A stretch of DNA of 64,000 nt from Hyphomicrobiaceae bacterium (lineage in GTDB: Bacteria > Pseudomonadota > Alphaproteobacteria > Rhizobiales > Hyphomicrobiaceae), in the NCBI GenBank assembly GCA_022842785.1, contig JALHOW010000006.1, forward strand, positions 62,001 to 126,000, written 5' to 3'. A program made the translations under genes and the position numbers. How positions within the stretch are numbered: position 1 is the stretch's first letter; the number at the start of each line of letters is the position of its first letter. Positions 9,330-17,741 of this stretch are shown here, one piece after another. The notes beneath the pieces were generated by a model. The model saw only the letters and a list, made by a program, of their open reading frames with translations. It ran no database searches and was not told the origin of the DNA.

Positions 9330-10276
9330 CAGCGTGGCCTCAGGCGTGGATCGAGATAGGGATAGGCGAGATCGACAATGAGGTTCGTCGTGATGAACAG
9401 GCAGGCCGTGATCATGACGCCGGCCTGAACGATCCCGTATTCGCGATTGAGGACCGCATTGGTGATCATCTGACCGACGCCCGGAAGCGAGAAGACCGTC
9501 TCGGTCAGCACCGCGCCCTGGAGTAGGGCACCAAGTTGCAGCCCGAGGATCGTCACGAGCGGCATGAGGATGTTGCGCAATCCATGAACCCAGACGACGC
9601 GCCAGTTCGGCTCACCTCGGGCGCGCGCTGCCGCTATATAGGGTTGCTCGAGCACTTCGATGAGATTGGCGCGCGTCATGCGCACGATCATGGCGAGGAA
9701 GTAGATCGAGAGCGTGATGGCCGGCAGCGTCAAGTGGCTGACGCCCGCCCAGAAATCCTCCCAGGGTGCGACGAACCCCATGGTTGGGAAGAGGCCGAAC
9801 TTCACGCCGAACAACCAGATGAGCAGGATGCCGAGATAAAAGCTCGGGAACGACGTGCCGGTGAGCGTGAAGACCGAAGTTGCGGCATCCCAGATCGAAC
9901 CGCGTCGCGTCGCGGCGAGCACGCCGAGCGGCACTCCGATCAGGACCGAGAGCGCGAGCGCCGACGCCGCAAGCGTCAGCGTCACGGGCAGCGCCTCGAC
10001 GACTGCGAACTGGAAGATCGGCGCCTTGGACACATAAGACACGCCCCAATCGCCAGTGACGAAGCTGCCGAGCCAGCGCAGGTACTGCTCGATCATGGAC
10101 CGATCGAGCCCCAGCTGCTTCATCAGCGATGTGTATGCCTCCGGCGAGTACTCCGTTCCGAGCATGATCTGGATCGGATCGCCCGGCGCCAGCTTCAGCA
10201 ACGTGAAGCTGACGGCCGAGACGATCAGCAGGACCATCAGGGTCTGGAGTATCTTGCCGGCGGCAAACAGCAGCAT
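9329..10276 (-). CDS. Dipeptide-type ABC transporter permease (DppB type)
   Basis: Inner-membrane permease of 315 aa. An N-terminal helix is followed by LKLAPGDPIQIMLG and the GLD-R...QYLRWLG region diagnostic of DppB/OppB. The coupling loop is AARARGEPNWRVVWVHGLRN and the protein ends with DPRLRPR. The ATG at 10276-10274 overlaps the binding-protein stop as TGATG; longer frames upstream of this would lie inside the binding-protein gene. Confidence 0.92.
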   Translation of the reverse strand: MLLFAAGKILQTLMVLLIVSAVSFTLLKLAPGDPIQIMLGTEYSPEAYTSLMKQLGLDRSMIEQYLRWLGSFVTGDWGVSYVSKAPIFQFAVVEALPVTLTLAASALALSVLIGVPLGVLAATRRGSIWDAATSVFTLTGTSFPSFYLGILLIWLFGVKFGLFPTMGFVAPWEDFWAGVSHLTLPAITLSIYFLAMIVRMTRANLIEVLEQPYIAAARARGEPNWRVVWVHGLRNILMPLVTILGLQLGALLQGAVLTETVFSLPGVGQMITNAVLNREYGIVQAGVMITACLFITTNLIVDLAYPYLDPRLRPR

Positions 10277-11871
10277 CAGCCGAGGCTCACCGTATGCAGG
10301 TTGAGGCTGTCGACGGGGATGTACTTGAAGCCCTTCACCTTCTGCGAGAAGACCTTGAACACCGGCATGTGCGAGATGATCGCGATGGGCGCCTCGTCCA
10401 TCAGAATGTCGCAGGCCTCGGTGTAGAGCACCTTGCGCTTCGCCACATCGAGCGTGTCCTGCGCGTCCGTAACGAGCTGGTCGAAGCGCTTGTTCGACCA
10501 GCCGGGATAGTTCCACGGTTCGCCGGAGCGGAACTCGGGCGTGATAGTCTCATCGGGATCGAGGTCCGCCCACCAGTTGAAGTCGAAAAGATCCCAGTCG
10601 CCGGCATTGCGCTTCTGGATCCAGGCGGCGCGCTCGACGACCTCGATCTTCGGCTTGATGTCGATGGCGGCCAGCATGGGCAGTACGCTCTGCATGAGGC
10701 GCGTGCCGTAGATGCCCTGCTCGGTCGCGAGGAAGACAGGCTCGATCGTGCCCTTCACCTTCGATTTGGCGCGGAATTCCTTGGCCTTGGCCATGTCAAA
10801 GAATTGGCCACGACCGGATTTGGCGACATCGGGATCATAGAAGTCGCTCATGGGCGGCGAGATCGGCGTGTAGGCCTGGATGGCATGGCCGAAGAAGGCC
10901 TGCTTGATCACGATCTCGCGGTTGAGGGCGAATGCTACGGCGCGGCGCAGGTCCATGTCGTCGAACGGCGCGCGCTTGCAGTTCATGCCGACGTAGACGT
11001 AGTTGCCTTCGATCTCGCCGTAGACCTGCAGATTCTTCTGCGCCTGGATCTGGCTGACGAACTGCACCGGAATTTCGCTCATGCCGTCGATCTGGCCGGA
11101 GAGCATGGCCGCAATGGCCGCTGAAGCCTCCTTCATGATGACGAATGTCGCCCGGTCGAGCTTCGGCAGGCCCTTCTCGAAGTAGTCGGGATTCTTCTCG
11201 ACGACGATCGAGTCGTTCTCGCGCCAGCTGACGAACTTGAATGGTCCCGTGCCGACAGGATTGCGACCGAACTTGTCGCCGTATTTCTCAACAGCCGCCT
11301 TCGAGACGATCGTTCCCGCGCGGCCAGTGCTGCCTGTGAGTGCGACGGGAAGGAATGCGTACGGCTTGTTGAACGTCAGACGCACGGTCAGCGGATCGAG
11401 AACCTCGACATTGTTCAGCTCTTTGTACTTCCAGGCGTGCGGCGACTTCGGCGTGCCCTTCCACACCCGCTCGACGCTCCACTTGACGGCTTCGGCATCG
11501 CAGGGTGTGCCGTCATGGAACTTCACGCCCGGATGCAGCTTGAAGGTATGGACCTTGTCGTCATTGATTTCCCACGTCTGCGCGAGATCCGGCACGAAGG
11601 AGACGCGCTTGCCATCGTACTCGACCTTCAGCAGGCCGTTGTAGATGTTGTTGTGGATCTTCACCGCGCCGAGAAAGCCGGTGAAATGCGGGTCCAGCGT
11701 ATCGACGTGATCGATCCACGCGAGGCGGATGTGGCCACCATTGGCATGTGCCGGGCGCGAACCAAGACCCGTGGAGAGAACGGCTGCGCCCGCACCTAGA
11801 CCGCCCAACACCTGGCGGCGATTGATCTGGCCGAGAACCCGCTCTTCCAGAATGCTCTTGTGATCGACCAT
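10276..11871 (-). CDS. ABC transporter substrate-binding protein, family 5 (peptide/nickel type)
   Basis: Periplasmic receptor of the importer, 531 aa. It has a Tat signal (NRRQVLGGLGAGAA, arginines at 18-19, cleavage near AHA at 41-43) and the SBP_bac_5 fold marker VKFHDGTPCDAEAVKWSVER. It is first in a five-gene operon (receptor, two permeases, two ATPases) in which every junction overlaps by one or four bases. A sigma-54 promoter lies about 135 bases upstream on the same strand. The ligand may be a peptide, glutathione-like or opine-like compound; the sequence alone does not decide. Confidence 0.92.
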   Translation of the reverse strand: MVDHKSILEERVLGQINRRQVLGGLGAGAAVLSTGLGSRPAHANGGHIRLAWIDHVDTLDPHFTGFLGAVKIHNNIYNGLLKVEYDGKRVSFVPDLAQTWEINDDKVHTFKLHPGVKFHDGTPCDAEAVKWSVERVWKGTPKSPHAWKYKELNNVEVLDPLTVRLTFNKPYAFLPVALTGSTGRAGTIVSKAAVEKYGDKFGRNPVGTGPFKFVSWRENDSIVVEKNPDYFEKGLPKLDRATFVIMKEASAAIAAMLSGQIDGMSEIPVQFVSQIQAQKNLQVYGEIEGNYVYVGMNCKRAPFDDMDLRRAVAFALNREIVIKQAFFGHAIQAYTPISPPMSDFYDPDVAKSGRGQFFDMAKAKEFRAKSKVKGTIEPVFLATEQGIYGTRLMQSVLPMLAAIDIKPKIEVVERAAWIQKRNAGDWDLFDFNWWADLDPDETITPEFRSGEPWNYPGWSNKRFDQLVTDAQDTLDVAKRKVLYTEACDILMDEAPIAIISHMPVFKVFSQKVKGFKYIPVDSLNLHTVSLG

Positions 11872-12186
11872 CTGCTCACTTCTCTCCGTTTCATGCGGCC
11901 CAAGGGGAACATGCGCATTTGGATTTCGGTCGCTGGAGCACGTCTCATTAGTCCGAGCGCTATGGCTCAGACGCGCGGCATCCGTTCCGAAATCGGATGG
12001 AGCAGAGCAATTAGTGTGCCAATGCGGGATTGCGTGTTTCTTCGCAGCACACGCGGGCTCTGCTCGCGCATTGCGCGGTGAAACTGAGCAGGTTGCCAGG
12101 ATTAGTTGCTCAAATATCCGCAGAGAGCGTCGCCTATTGCCGGCATCGCAGCGAGCGCACCTCGAGCGTTGCGGCTTACATGCTCA
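11872..12186. other. Intergenic region between importer operon and MerR gene
   Basis: 315 bases without a convincing gene. It contains the minus-strand sigma-54 promoter at 12006-12022 and an expected 5' untranslated leader of about 125 bases for the binding-protein gene. Short frames in it have no ribosome site and look like noise. I saw no terminator for the MerR gene, which ends at 12187. Confidence 0.6.
12006..12022 (-). promoter_or_regulatory. Sigma-54 (RpoN) -24/-12 promoter
   Basis: On the minus strand the bases read TTGGCACACTAATTGCT. This matches the consensus TGGCAC-N5-TTGC, with the invariant GG (12020-12019) and GC (12008-12007) exactly 12 bases apart. It faces the binding-protein gene starting at 11871, with an expected start of transcription near 11995. 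RpoN promoters need an ATP-dependent activator, often NtrC under nitrogen limitation; no activator gene lies nearby. Confidence 0.75.
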
Positions 12187-12588
12187 TCACGGCGACAACG
12201 ACTCGATGATCCGGCAATTGGCGATGGTGCCATGGCGGCATTGCGTGATCATGTTGCTCAGCTCACGCCTCAGCGCGCGAAGGTCGGCGATCTTGCGATC
12301 GACTTCGGTCAGGTGCGTCTGGGCAATAATGTCGACGGCTTCGCATGGCCGCTCGCGGTCGTCGGAAAGGTCGAGCAGGGCGCGGACCTGCTCAAGTGAG
12401 AAGCCGAGATCGCGCGAGCGCCGGATGAAGCTCAGCCGGTTCAAGTGTTCCGCGCCATAAGCTCTGTAGTTGCCGGCCGTCCGCTCCGGCTTTGCGAGTA
12501 GGCCGATACGCTCGTAGTAGCGGATCGTCTCGACCTTTGTGCCGGTGAGCCTTCCAAGTTCGCCGATCGCAAGATGCCCGTCAGTCAT
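12187..12588 (-). CDS. MerR-family heavy-metal regulator (ZntR/CadR/PbrR-like)
   Basis: Cytoplasmic metal sensor of 133 aa that activates by untwisting a promoter with an over-long spacer. The N-terminal winged helix is IGELGRLTGTKVETIRYYERIGLL, followed by a long dimerisation helix. A single Cys precedes that helix (RERPCEAVD), and the C-terminal metal loop CRHGTIANC has two Cys separated by seven residues, as in CadR/PbrR/ZntR. ATG 12588 begins right before the HTH; an upstream in-frame ATG at 12633 would place the start inside the shared promoter dyad. It is divergent from the metal-exporting ATPase. Confidence 0.88.
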   Translation of the reverse strand: MTDGHLAIGELGRLTGTKVETIRYYERIGLLAKPERTAGNYRAYGAEHLNRLSFIRRSRDLGFSLEQVRALLDLSDDRERPCEAVDIIAQTHLTEVDRKIADLRALRRELSNMITQCRHGTIANCRIIESLSP

Positions 12589-12593
12589 GGCCC

Positions 12594-12626
12594 TTGACCC
12601 TGTAGTTGCTACAGGGTGCATATAGG
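12594..12626 (+). promoter_or_regulatory. MerR-type operator/promoter of the metal ATPase
   Basis: A perfect 9-bp dyad (ACCCTGTAG at 12597-12605, 3-base spacer, CTACAGGGT at 12609-12617) sits between a -35 TTGACC (12594-12599) and a -10-like CATATA/TATAGG (12619-12626). The spacing is 19 bp or more, longer than the usual 17, which is the hallmark of MerR-activated promoters. The dyad closely resembles CadR/PbrR/ZntR operators. It drives the P-type ATPase at 12660 and overlaps the region where the regulator's own transcript begins. Confidence 0.85.
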
Positions 12627-12659
12627 GTGTCACGTCGCATTCGTCGAGGTGACAACATA

Positions 12660-14783
12660 ATGACCGCTAGCAGCTTCAAGATACGTGTCGAGGGCATGGA
12701 TTGCCCGGCCTGCGCTCTCAAGATCGAGAATGCCGTGCGCCGGCTTCCGGGCGTCTCGGAAATCAATGTCAGCTACACATCAGGTACCCTGGCGCTCCAG
12801 GTCGATAAAGATCGCACGTCACCTCGCACGATCGAGGAGAAGGTCCGCGCGCTCGGGTACACGCCTGTCGTGGCCCACGCGCCCGGCGCCCAGATGCCGC
12901 AACGGCTGGCGTGGTCATGGTGGCAGGAAACCAAGGGGCAGCTCGTACTCGCGACGGGTGCGCTGTTTGTCCTGGCGTTCGTGCTCGCGTGGTTTCTGCC
13001 CGATTGGCAGCGATGGCTTTACTCAGCCGCAGCGCTGATCAGCGTGATCCCATTTGCTCGCCGTGCGCTTGCCGGCGCACTCTCAGGATCACCCTTCACT
13101 ATTGAAAGCCTCATGACGATTGCCGCGCTCGGAGCGGTCGCGATCGGCGAGGCAGAAGAGGCTGCGATTGTCATTTTCCTTTTCGCCGTGGGTGAGCTGC
13201 TGGAGACCGTCGCCGCAGGCCGTGCTCGCGCGGGAATAGAGGCGCTGATCGATCTCGTGCCGCGAACGGCAAGGCGGCAGCGCGGAACACGCGATGAAAT
13301 CGAGGAGGTGGCCGCGGCAGATCTCGCTGTCGGCGATGTGATCGTGATCCGCCCGGGTGATCGCATTCCGTCGGACGGCAAAGTCATCGACGGTGCTTCC
13401 GAGGTCGACGAAGCGCCGATCACGGGAGAGTCCGTGCCGGTCGCCAAGGAGCGCGGTGCCAAAGTATATGCCGGCAGTATCAATGCCCATGGTGAGCTGC
13501 GCGTCGAGGTCACTCACGCGGCCGCAGACAATACGATCGCTCGCATCATCCATCTCGTGGAGGAAGCACAGGAAGCGAAAGCGCCGACGGCGCGGATGAT
13601 CGACCGCTTCAGTCGGTGGTACACACCCGGCGCAATGCTTTTGGCCCTTTTGGTCATCGTCATTCCTCCTCTCGCCTTCGGCGGTGACTGGATGACCTGG
13701 ATCTATCGCGGTCTTGCCACACTGCTGATCGCTTGCCCGTGCGCATTGGTGATCTCAACGCCGGCCGCTATAGCCTCCGGTCTTGCTACAGGTGCCCGAA
13801 TGGGCTTGCTGATCAAGGGCGGCGCGGCTCTGGAGACACTCGGCAAGATAAGGACGGTGGCATTCGACAAGACCGGCACGCTGACGCGCGGCCGGCCGCA
13901 GGTAACGGATGTCATCGCTGTCGAGGGTGACGAGAACGTCGTGCTTGCAAAGGCTGCGGCTGTCGAACGCAACACGAGCCATCCTCTGGGACTGGCGATC
14001 GTGGAAGCTGCACAAGCGCGGAGCCTCGAACTGCCGACCACCTTCGGCGGTGCAACGGCAGTGCCGGGCAAAGCCGTGACCGCACGCTTGAAGAGTGGCT
14101 TCGCCTCAGTCGGCTCACCTCGTTACGCAGCCGAGCAGACGACAATCGCGCCGTATCTCGCTGAGAGAATCTCTGTGCTCGAAGGCGAGGGAAAGACCGT
14201 CGTCGTTCTCCTATCCGGCAAGGCCATCGACGGGTTGATCGCGCTGCGCGACGAACCGCGCGAGGATGCGGCGGAGGGTGTGAAACGGCTTGTCGAGCGT
14301 GGCATCCGAGCCGTGATGCTGACGGGCGACAATGCGCGCACGGCCGGCGCGATTGCCGGCAAGCTTGGCATCGAAGCGCGTGCGGAGCTGCTGCCCGATG
14401 CAAAGCTTGCCGAAATCGGCAGGCTCAAGGATATGGGGCCGATCGCGATGGTCGGTGATGGAATCAATGACGCTCCAGCCCTCGCTGCGGCATCGGTCGG
14501 TGTTGCCATGGGTGGCGGAACAGATGTCGCACTCGAGACGGCCGATGCAGCGCTGCTCATGAACCGCGTGACCGGCGTTGCGGAGCTGATCGCTCTTTCG
14601 CAAGCGACGCTCGCCAACATCTGGCAGAACATTGCCATCGCGCTCGGTCTCAAGGCCGTGTTTCTCGTGACCACTCTTCTTGGCGTTACCACGCTGTGGA
14701 TGGCGATCCTCGCCGATACCGGCGCCACGGTGCTCGTGACCGCCAACGCCCTCCGCCTGCTCACGATGCGGTCGTTTCGCTAG
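12660..14783 (+). CDS. zntA: Zn/Cd/Pb-exporting P1B-type ATPase
   Basis: Inner-membrane heavy-metal efflux pump of 707 aa. Domains in order: an N-terminal HMA metal-binding domain with GMDCPAC (about residues 11-17), membrane helices, the actuator motif ITGESVPV, the channel motif CPCALVIST, phosphorylation site FDKTGTLTRG, the SHPLGLAIVE nucleotide-binding motif, MLTGDN and VGDGINDAPALA. The last helix contains ADTGATVLVTANALRLL; that Asp is the extra ligand of Zn2+/Cd2+/Pb2+ pumps, setting it apart from Cu+ pumps. ATG 12660 is chosen because it starts at the HMA domain; the frame is open back to 12606. Regulation is by the divergent MerR protein. Confidence 0.93.
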   Translation: MTASSFKIRVEGMDCPACALKIENAVRRLPGVSEINVSYTSGTLALQVDKDRTSPRTIEEKVRALGYTPVVAHAPGAQMPQRLAWSWWQETKGQLVLATGALFVLAFVLAWFLPDWQRWLYSAAALISVIPFARRALAGALSGSPFTIESLMTIAALGAVAIGEAEEAAIVIFLFAVGELLETVAAGRARAGIEALIDLVPRTARRQRGTRDEIEEVAAADLAVGDVIVIRPGDRIPSDGKVIDGASEVDEAPITGESVPVAKERGAKVYAGSINAHGELRVEVTHAAADNTIARIIHLVEEAQEAKAPTARMIDRFSRWYTPGAMLLALLVIVIPPLAFGGDWMTWIYRGLATLLIACPCALVISTPAAIASGLATGARMGLLIKGGAALETLGKIRTVAFDKTGTLTRGRPQVTDVIAVEGDENVVLAKAAAVERNTSHPLGLAIVEAAQARSLELPTTFGGATAVPGKAVTARLKSGFASVGSPRYAAEQTTIAPYLAERISVLEGEGKTVVVLLSGKAIDGLIALRDEPREDAAEGVKRLVERGIRAVMLTGDNARTAGAIAGKLGIEARAELLPDAKLAEIGRLKDMGPIAMVGDGINDAPALAAASVGVAMGGGTDVALETADAALLMNRVTGVAELIALSQATLANIWQNIAIALGLKAVFLVTTLLGVTTLWMAILADTGATVLVTANALRLLTMRSFR

Positions 14784-14918
14784 CAGGCGGAGCCGGCCCG
14801 AGACCGGGCCACGTGACCGCGGCGTGCGTCGCACTCACGGGGGAATGCGCCGCCGCGCTCATTGCGCACCAGCGATCCGGATGGAGGGTTGAGAATCTAT
14901 GCACCTTCGGTCTACATC

Positions 14919-14947
14919 TTGACTCGGTCGATCGACCGAACTAATAT
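14919..14947 (+). promoter_or_regulatory. Sigma-70-type promoter with palindromic operator in the spacer
   Basis: TTGACT (14919-14924), a 17-base spacer and TAATAT (14942-14947) form a near-consensus promoter 26 bases before the TetR start codon. The spacer holds a perfect 16-bp palindrome, TCGGTCGATCGACCGA (14924-14939), the expected layout for an autorepressing TetR dimer blocking RNA polymerase. The rest of 14784-14918 has a small GGCCCG/CGGGCC hairpin (14795-14810) after the metal ATPase and nothing else I can support. Confidence 0.75.
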
Positions 14948-14972
14948 TTGATCAACCGGAGACACTCATCGC

Positions 14973-15587
14973 ATGTCGCGCGCGCTCTCGAAAAAGGCAG
15001 ATACCAGCGTCGCCCTTCTGGAGGCCGCCAAGAAGGTGCTGCGCCAGAAGGGGTATGCCGGTTTGTCGACGCGTGATGTCGCTACGGCTGCTGATGTTCC
15101 GTTGAGCCAGATTCACTATCACTTCGGCTCAAAGCAGGGGCTGATGCTGGCGCTGTTCGAGTACCTGAACACGCAGCTTCTCGAACGCCAGAACGCACTT
15201 TTCGGTGATCCTGCGCTCAAGCTCTCGGAGCAGTGGGACAAGGCATGCGATTATCTCGATGAGGATATCGCGTCGGGTTACGTGCGCGTTCTGCAGGAGC
15301 TGAACGCCGCGAGTTGGTCCGATCCCGAGGTCGCGAAAGTTGTCCGAACCGGTCTCAAGGGATGGATGGACCTTATTTCCGACCTCGCGCGCAGGGCCGA
15401 GCGGGAACTCGGCAGTCTTGGGCCATTCTCGCCGGAGGAGATTGGCGCACTTGTCGGCGGCGTCTTCATCGGAGCGGAAGTTCACTATCTGCTCGGTCTC
15501 GAGAGGAGAGGTATTCCCGTGCGTCAATCGTTGCGGCGCGTCGGCGATCTCATTCGCATTGCAGAGGGAAGTTCATTGAAGAGATGA
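14973..15587 (+). CDS. TetR-family transcriptional regulator
   Basis: DNA-binding repressor of 204 aa. The N-terminal helix-turn-helix (about residues 10-60) reads LLEAAKKVLRQKGYAGLSTRDVATAADVPLSQIHYHFGSKQGLM, typical of the family; the rest is a helical ligand-binding and dimerisation domain. It is the first gene of a three-gene unit with the hydrolase-glycosyltransferase fusion (14 bases downstream) and a methyltransferase. The palindrome in its own promoter suggests that it represses the whole unit until a small ligand binds. The ligand is unknown, perhaps the substrate or product of the two enzymes. Confidence 0.9.
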   Translation: MSRALSKKADTSVALLEAAKKVLRQKGYAGLSTRDVATAADVPLSQIHYHFGSKQGLMLALFEYLNTQLLERQNALFGDPALKLSEQWDKACDYLDEDIASGYVRVLQELNAASWSDPEVAKVVRTGLKGWMDLISDLARRAERELGSLGPFSPEEIGALVGGVFIGAEVHYLLGLERRGIPVRQSLRRVGDLIRIAEGSSLKR

Positions 15588-15601
15588 CATGAGGTGGTGA
15601 C

Positions 15602-17710
15602 ATGCGTGCCAAGCTGCCGGATCACGAAGGGTATGTCGAACGCGACGGGGTGAAGATCCACTACGAAGTGTGCGGTGATGGTGCGGAGACCATCGTATTC
15701 CCGCCGCCCTGGAGCATTGTTCATGCTCGCGTGTACAAGGCGCAGATCCCGTACTTCAGCGAGCGCTTCCGCTGCATTACCTTCGATCCGCGCGGCAACG
15801 GTCGCTCCGATCGACCCGGGGATGTCGCTGCCTACAGCCTCGACAACTACGTCGCCGACATCCTCGCTGTGCTGGATGAGGTGGCGGCCCACAAAGTCAT
15901 CATGGTGGGGCTCTCGGCTGCCGGAATTCACTCCTGCGTCCTGGCCGCTCATCACCCTGAGCGAGTCAAGGCCGCGATTCTCGTCGGCACAGCGGGCACG
16001 GTCGGTCCCGCCTACCCCTACATGCTGCCGCAGCACTTCGCGACCAAGCGGCAGACCTTTGAAGGTTGGGACAAGTACAACCGTGACTACTGGCTGACCA
16101 ACTATCGTGACTTCGCCGAGCACTTCGTCCGTCATATCTGCAGCGAACGTCATTCGAGCAAGCAGATCGAGGACGGCATCGCGTGGGCGAATGAGACCAC
16201 AGGTTTCATACTTGCCAAGACGGTGGAGGCGCGATCGATTCCGCCTTCGTTCGATGTCAGTGAAGCGATGTATCGAAAGATACGCTGCCCAATTCTGGCG
16301 ATACACGGCGATGACGACCAGATACAGCCCTGCGCCCGTGGAAGGTTCATCGCGGAGCTGACGGGCGCCGAGTTCGTCGGCATACCTGGCGGCGGTCACA
16401 ATGTGCTCGCGCGCTTCCCGGCCAAGTGCAACGAGCTTATCAATGACTTCCTCGACCGCAGGCTCGGCATTCCCGCACCGGGGCGGAGGCCGGCTTCGCG
16501 CACGGCTCGTGTCAAGAAGGCGCTGTATCTGTCCTCACCCATCGGTCTTGGTCATGGTCGTCGCGACATTGCCATTGCGCGAGAGCTGCGCAAGATCCAC
16601 CCGGATCTGCAAGTCGACTGGCTGGCGCAGGATCCGGTGACGCGCCTGCTCGATGCCAGTGGCGAGCATATCCACCCTCTCAGTGCGCGACTGGCGAGCG
16701 AATCGAAGCACATCGAACTCGAATCCGGTGAGCATGACCTCAATGCATTCCAGGCCATTCGCCGGATGGATGAGGTGCTGATCGCCAATTTCATGATCTT
16801 CCAGGATGCGGTGGACGACGGCGGCTATGATCTCGTGATCGCTGACGAGGCCTGGGACATCGATCACTTCTGGCATGAGCATCCAGAATTGAAGAAGACC
16901 AAGCTCGCCTGGCTCACGGACTTCGTCGGCTATGTGCCGATGCCGGCGAACGGTGCGCGAGAGGCGTTTCTCACGACAGACTACAACGCCGAGATGATCG
17001 GGCACGTCGAGCGGCATCCGCAGGTGCGTGACCGCGCGATATTCGTTGGTGAACCCGAGGACATCGTGCCGCTGTCATTCGGCCAGGATCTACCGGCGAT
17101 ACGCGACTGGGTGCCGAAGCATTTCGACTTCGCTGGTTATGTCATCGGCGAGCACCCAAAGTCATTCGGATCGCGTGCCGAACTGCGTCACAAGCTCGGC
17201 TACCGGCCGGATGAGCGCGTCTGCATCGTCACGGTCGGCGGATCGGGCGTCGGAACGCATCTGATCAAACGCATCCTGCAGAGCTACCCGATGGCGCGAG
17301 CCAGGATGCCCGATCTGCGCATGGTTCTCGTCGCGGGGCCGCGCATCGATCCTGCATCTCTGAATGCGCCGGCGGGGGTCGAGGTGCGTGCGTTCGTGCC
17401 GAATCTCGATCGCCATCTAGCGGCGTGCGATCTCGCGCTCGTGCAGGGTGGTCTCACGACCTGCATGGAGCTGACGGCCGCCGGGACGCCGTTCATCTAC
17501 TTCCCGCTCCGCAATCACTTCGAGCAGAACTTCCACGTCGCTCACCGCCTCGATCGCTACGGTGCAGGGCGGCGCATGGACTACGCAACCTCGCCCCCGG
17601 ACATGATCGCCAGCGCCATGGTCGAGGCACTGAAGTCTTCGACGCAGTTCAAACCCGTCGAAGCCGGCGGCGCCGCGCGAGCCGCTCGAATGCTGGCGGA
17701 ATTGATCTGA
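15602..17710 (+). CDS. Fusion of alpha/beta hydrolase and GT28/UGT-like glycosyltransferase
   Basis: A 702-residue protein with two enzyme domains in one uninterrupted frame. Residues 10-287 are an alpha/beta hydrolase: oxyanion region FPPPWSIVH, FDPRGNGRSDRP, nucleophile Ser105 in VGLSAAG (the fifth elbow position is Ala instead of Gly), acidic Asp237-239 and His266 in GGGHN. After a Pro/Arg-rich linker (288-304), residues 305-702 resemble MurG/UGT-type GT-B glycosyltransferases: SSPIGLGHGRRD at the start and the C-terminal donor-site block VQGGLTTCMELTAAGTP...HFEQN at 614-643. The start is ATG 15602 with GAGGTGG upstream. It could hydrolyse and glycosylate the same lipid or polyketide-like compound. 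No signal peptide is seen, so it is probably cytoplasmic or membrane-peripheral. Confidence 0.85.
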   Translation: MRAKLPDHEGYVERDGVKIHYEVCGDGAETIVFPPPWSIVHARVYKAQIPYFSERFRCITFDPRGNGRSDRPGDVAAYSLDNYVADILAVLDEVAAHKVIMVGLSAAGIHSCVLAAHHPERVKAAILVGTAGTVGPAYPYMLPQHFATKRQTFEGWDKYNRDYWLTNYRDFAEHFVRHICSERHSSKQIEDGIAWANETTGFILAKTVEARSIPPSFDVSEAMYRKIRCPILAIHGDDDQIQPCARGRFIAELTGAEFVGIPGGGHNVLARFPAKCNELINDFLDRRLGIPAPGRRPASRTARVKKALYLSSPIGLGHGRRDIAIARELRKIHPDLQVDWLAQDPVTRLLDASGEHIHPLSARLASESKHIELESGEHDLNAFQAIRRMDEVLIANFMIFQDAVDDGGYDLVIADEAWDIDHFWHEHPELKKTKLAWLTDFVGYVPMPANGAREAFLTTDYNAEMIGHVERHPQVRDRAIFVGEPEDIVPLSFGQDLPAIRDWVPKHFDFAGYVIGEHPKSFGSRAELRHKLGYRPDERVCIVTVGGSGVGTHLIKRILQSYPMARARMPDLRMVLVAGPRIDPASLNAPAGVEVRAFVPNLDRHLAACDLALVQGGLTTCMELTAAGTPFIYFPLRNHFEQNFHVAHRLDRYGAGRRMDYATSPPDMIASAMVEALKSSTQFKPVEAGGAARAARMLAELI

Positions 17711-17741
17711 AATCCTAGAAGTCCTTTCAGGAGTACGCGTC

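Noticed and set aside
15602-17710. Possibility that the hydrolase and glycosyltransferase are two genes
   Set aside because: There is no stop codon, no ribosome site and no good start codon at the junction near residue 290-305, and the frame is continuous.
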